Assembly (NCBI GenBank): GCA_963676345.2
Contig: CAXXTS010000005.1
Span: 857,999 to 921,998 of the forward strand
Direction: 5' to 3'
DNA: 64,000 bases
Origin: G963665925 sp963676345
GTDB lineage: Bacteria; Bacillota; Clostridia; Peptostreptococcales; Acidaminobacteraceae
The position numbers and the translations under genes were made by a program. The notes under the pieces are model-generated. The model had not been told where the DNA came from. It made no database searches and saw nothing but the letters and a program-made list of their open reading frames with translations. This document shows positions 61,834 through 64,000 of the stretch, piece after piece (positions within the stretch are counted from its first letter, which is position 1; every line of letters begins with the position of its first letter).

Positions 61834-61870
61834 CCGGTGTGCATAAGAAAAGCATACCGGTGTTATTTTT
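61834..61870 (+). terminator. Terminator of the LysR gene
   Basis: CCGGTGTGC (61834-61842) pairs with GCATACCGG (61852-61860) with one wobble, followed by TGTTATTTTT. Confidence 0.82.
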
Positions 61871-61978
61871 AGAAAGTTATGTGATTCCAGTGTGTTTGAC
61901 CGTTGGCTTTTCACTTTGGGCATGCTGCAGGTTAAGCCTACAAGATTAGTAGGGATTCTAGCGTAATATGCCTACATA

Positions 61979-61987
61979 TGGTATAAT
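61979..61987 (+). promoter_or_regulatory. Extended -10 of miaB
   Basis: TGGTATAAT is a good extended -10, 63 bp before the start. No clear -35. Confidence 0.55.
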
Positions 61988-62050
61988 GTGTTCTGCTGCA
62001 TAATAAAATTAGACTTATAGAAGTATATTTATATAGAACATAGGAGGCAA

Positions 62051-63490
62051 ATGGTGAGTAGAGTAGAACGCAAAGAACCTGCAACGGAAATTATACTAAA
62101 AAACCAAGCGATTATGAATCAAGTAAGATCAAGAAATGAAGACCGTATAGATGAACTGCAAAGGCCACTCAAGGCACACATCATAACGTATGGATGCCAA
62201 ATGAATGAACATGACTCTGAAAAATTACATGCCATGCTGCGCAATATGGGATATGAAATATCACCTTTTAAAGATGGGGCGGATTTGGTTATTTTTAATA
62301 CATGTTGTGTAAGGGAAAATGCAGAGCTTAAGGTATTTGGGAACCTAGGACAACTGAAGCCTGTAAAGGCAAAGAATCCAGATATGATTATCGCTGTATG
62401 CGGCTGTATGATGCAGCAAGCTCATATCGTTGAAGAGATTAAAAAGAAGTATCGCCATGTAGATTTGGTCTTTGGAACACATAATTTGCATAATTTCCCC
62501 ACCCTGCTCAATGAGGCTTATGACACGAAAAATGTTCTTGTTGAAGTTTGGGACCATGAAGGCGAAGTCATTGAAGGGCTTGAAGCAGATCGAAAATTTG
62601 GGCTTAAAGCCTTTGTAAATGTTATGTATGGGTGTAATAACTTCTGTACCTATTGTATTGTGCCTTATACGCGTGGGAGAGAGCGCAGCCGTACGCCTGA
62701 AGCTATCATTGGTGAAATAAAAGACCTTGTTGCAAGTGGTACAAAAGAAATCACACTTCTTGGACAGAATGTAAACTCATACGGTAAAACCCTTGAAGAA
62801 GACATCGATTTTGCTGATTTAATACGTCTTGTTAATAAGATAGAGGGCGTTGAACGTATCCGCTTTATGACGTCTCACCCTAAAGATATTTCAGACCGAT
62901 TGATAGATGCAATTGTTGAGTGTGAACATGCTTGTGAACATGTACACCTACCGATTCAAGCGGGCAGCAATAGCCTGTTAAAACGCATGAATAGAAAATA
63001 TACAAAAGAACACTACATGAATATAGTTAAAAAGCTTAAAGACAAGGTGCCGGGTGTAACCCTTTCTACTGACTTGATTATAGGATTCCCTGGTGAAACG
63101 GAAGCAGAGTTTGAGGAAACCTTGGCCCTTATGAAAGAGGTTGAATACGAGTCAGCTTTCACATTCATATATTCTGTTCGTAAAGGGACGCCAGCAGCTG
63201 AAATGGATGGTCAAATTGATGATGCCTTAAAGCATGAACGTTTTGAGCGCCTTCTTAAAGAAGTCAATGCCATTATAAAAAGAAAGAATATAGAACTCAT
63301 TGGCAGCACTCTAGAAGTGTTGGTTGAGGGGCCTGCGCCTAGAAATGAAATGTTGATGGGCAGATCACGCGGTCACCATACGGTGAATTTCTCAGGTGAT
63401 GATACCTTGATTGGTCAACTTGTAAACGTTAAAATCACAGAAGCTAGGGGTCATTCTCTAGTAGGTGAAAATTATCTAAGCCATTTGTGA
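62051..63490 (+). CDS. miaB: tRNA-2-methylthio-N6-dimethylallyladenosine synthase
   Basis: A radical SAM methylthiotransferase acting on i6A37 of tRNAs. An N-terminal UPF0004 domain holds three auxiliary-cluster cysteines (TYGCQMNEHDSE, FNTCCVRENAE, VCGCMMQ). The radical SAM motif is CNNFCTYCIVPYTRGRERSR. A C-terminal TRAM domain follows (about 412-477). The 479 residues are normal. AGGAGG is 5 bp upstream. miaB before mutS is the conserved order in Bacillota. Confidence 0.96.
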   Translation: MVSRVERKEPATEIILKNQAIMNQVRSRNEDRIDELQRPLKAHIITYGCQMNEHDSEKLHAMLRNMGYEISPFKDGADLVIFNTCCVRENAELKVFGNLGQLKPVKAKNPDMIIAVCGCMMQQAHIVEEIKKKYRHVDLVFGTHNLHNFPTLLNEAYDTKNVLVEVWDHEGEVIEGLEADRKFGLKAFVNVMYGCNNFCTYCIVPYTRGRERSRTPEAIIGEIKDLVASGTKEITLLGQNVNSYGKTLEEDIDFADLIRLVNKIEGVERIRFMTSHPKDISDRLIDAIVECEHACEHVHLPIQAGSNSLLKRMNRKYTKEHYMNIVKKLKDKVPGVTLSTDLIIGFPGETEAEFEETLALMKEVEYESAFTFIYSVRKGTPAAEMDGQIDDALKHERFERLLKEVNAIIKRKNIELIGSTLEVLVEGPAPRNEMLMGRSRGHHTVNFSGDDTLIGQLVNVKITEARGHSLVGENYLSHL

Positions 63491-63554
63491 TAGCCTGATA
63501 CGTAAGGTGCTTATTTTGTACTCCAAAAAGAACAAGATATTTATGGTGATATCG

Positions 63555-63583
63555 TTGTAAAGCCATTTAGTTTGTGTTAACAT
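63555..63583 (+). promoter_or_regulatory. Promoter of the fluoride riboswitch transcript
   Basis: TTGTAA (63555-63560), a 17-bp spacer and TAACAT (63578-63583). The start would be about 63590, 10 nt before the aptamer. Confidence 0.55.
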
Positions 63584-63599
63584 TTGTATGAACTGAAAA

Positions 63600-63677
63600 G
63601 GCGATGGAGTTCGCCATTAAACGCTATAAGCTAATGACTCCTATTAAGTGCACAGGGCGCTTAATAGGGGTTTTTTG
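63600..63677 (+). promoter_or_regulatory. Fluoride riboswitch (crcB motif) with terminator platform
   Basis: The aptamer matches the crcB fold. P1 is GGCG (63600-63603) with CGCC (63612-63615). The loop GGAGT (63606-63610) pairs as a pseudoknot with ACTCC (63637-63641). A short hairpin GCT-ATA-AGC (63623-63631) and the conserved CTAATGAC follow. The expression platform is a terminator, 63640-63648 with 63660-63668 and T6 at 63671-63676, that uses the ACTCC strand, so fluoride binding should prevent termination. The usual partner gene is a fluoride exporter, but the next gene here is mutS. Confidence 0.92.
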
Positions 63678-63698
63678 TTTTCAGTTCATCCCATTGAA

Positions 63699-63749
63699 AT
63701 CAAGCTGACATCCCTACATGCATATACCGGCATAGTCCGTCAGCTTGAT
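63699..63749 (+). repeat. Hairpin between the riboswitch and mutS
   Basis: ATCAAGCTGAC (63699-63709) pairs perfectly with GTCAGCTTGAT (63739-63749) around a 29-nt loop. No U-tract follows directly; a terminator hairpin comes 4 bp later. Confidence 0.6.
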
Positions 63750-63752
63750 ATA

Positions 63753-63796
63753 GAACCATCAATCAGCAACTACGCAACTGATTGATGGTTCTTTTT
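63753..63796 (+). terminator. Second terminator between the riboswitch and mutS
   Basis: Perfect 14-bp arms at 63753-63766 and 63778-63791 followed by TTTTT. It would stop most readthrough from the riboswitch before mutS. Confidence 0.85.
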
Positions 63797-63822
63797 AAAT
63801 TGCACCTAAATTATGTTATAAT
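63794..63822 (+). promoter_or_regulatory. Promoter of mutS
   Basis: TTTAAA (63794-63799), a 17-bp spacer and TATAAT (63817-63822) with an upstream TG. It suggests mutS can be transcribed independently of the riboswitch. Confidence 0.6.
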
Positions 63823-63855
63823 TATATTTCGAGAAGGTGTTTTTAGGAGGCAGAA

Positions 63856-64000
63856 ATGGCAAAGAAAAAGGGCAAATTGACCCCTATGATGCAGCAGTAT
63901 TTTGAAATAAAAAATGAGTATGAAGACCATATACTTTTTTATAGATTAGGCGACTTCTATGAGATGTTTTTTGAAGACGCAATTATTGCTTCAAGAGAGC
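63856..64000 (+). CDS. mutS: DNA mismatch repair protein MutS (5' part only)
   Basis: The first 48 codons of MutS; the gene runs out of the window. After a Lys-rich start, LTPMMQQYFEIKNEYEDHIL and FYRLGDFYEMFFEDA match the mismatch-recognition domain I, including the region around the conserved Phe-Tyr-Glu motif. AGGAGG is upstream of the ATG. It follows miaB, as is usual in Bacillota. Confidence 0.93.
   Translation, partial: MAKKKGKLTPMMQQYFEIKNEYEDHILFYRLGDFYEMFFEDAIIASRE

Overview
The window reads as a chromosomal segment of a low-GC, anaerobic, Gram-positive bacterium of the Clostridia (Bacillota). The evidence is Spo0A, a clostridial-type type IV pilus operon, a CD1247-type zinc-ribbon protein, ferredoxin-dependent 2-oxoacid oxidoreductase (KorDABC), the non-mevalonate isoprenoid enzymes Dxs, IspA-type synthase and IspH, and the Bacillota order nusB-xseA-xseB-ispA-dxs-tlyA-argR-recN-spo0A. 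The genus cannot be fixed from sequence alone. No rRNA, tRNA, insertion sequence, prophage or CRISPR array was seen. Nearly all genes are on the + strand.

Layout. 0.2-6 kb: a LytS-type sensor kinase and LytTR regulator followed by a TAXI-type TRAP uptake system; a direct repeat 21 bp apart upstream of the transporter looks like the regulator's operator. 6.1-7.8 kb (minus strand): a DUF1850 protein and a membrane-anchored lysozyme-like protein. 8-24.7 kb: aroE, a 12-gene type IV pilus operon (pilB, pilT, pilC, pilin, pilD, minor pilins, pilM, pilN, pilO, a 931-residue PilX-like protein) ending in comFB, then aroK, aroQ, an M24 peptidase and efp. 24.7-38.3 kb: CD1247-type protein, Asp23-family protein, nusB, a Kae1-like protein, xseA, xseB, an isoprenyl diphosphate synthase, a PAP2-related membrane protein, OLE RNA, oapA, dxs, tlyA, argR, recN, spo0A and a membrane diguanylate cyclase. 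38.4-43.1 kb: a XerD-type recombinase and nucleoside salvage (deoB, punA, pdp) with a large structured RNA before pdp. 43.3-50.8 kb: rubrerythrin-like protein, an unknown membrane protein, a tRNA nucleotidyltransferase-family protein, scpA, scpB, rluB, mnmM, surE. 51.4-58.4 kb: korDABC with an RpiR-type regulator, then cmk, plsC, ispH and an S1-domain protein. 58.5-59.2 kb: an array of seven 96-bp repeats. 59.3-64 kb: cheR, a small yjfB gene, a LysR regulator, miaB, a fluoride riboswitch and the start of mutS.

The most notable items are non-coding. (1) An OLE RNA of about 560 nt at 30059-30619, closed by a long terminal stem and followed directly by its membrane partner gene oapA. (2) A crcB-type fluoride riboswitch at 63600-63677 that faces mutS with no fluoride exporter between. 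(3) A pseudo-symmetric structured RNA of about 230 nt at 41461-41690, with its own -10-like element, which I cannot assign with certainty; raiA is the first family to test. (4) The 96-bp repeats, arranged as an exactly duplicated 288-bp higher-order unit whose hairpins show a compensatory base-pair change.

A c-di-GMP theme also recurs: PilB has an MshEN domain, the pilus operon ends in a ComFB-family gene, and a diguanylate cyclase with an intact inhibitory site follows spo0A. Start codons were moved inward from the longest open frame wherever a ribosome binding site and family N-terminus supported it.
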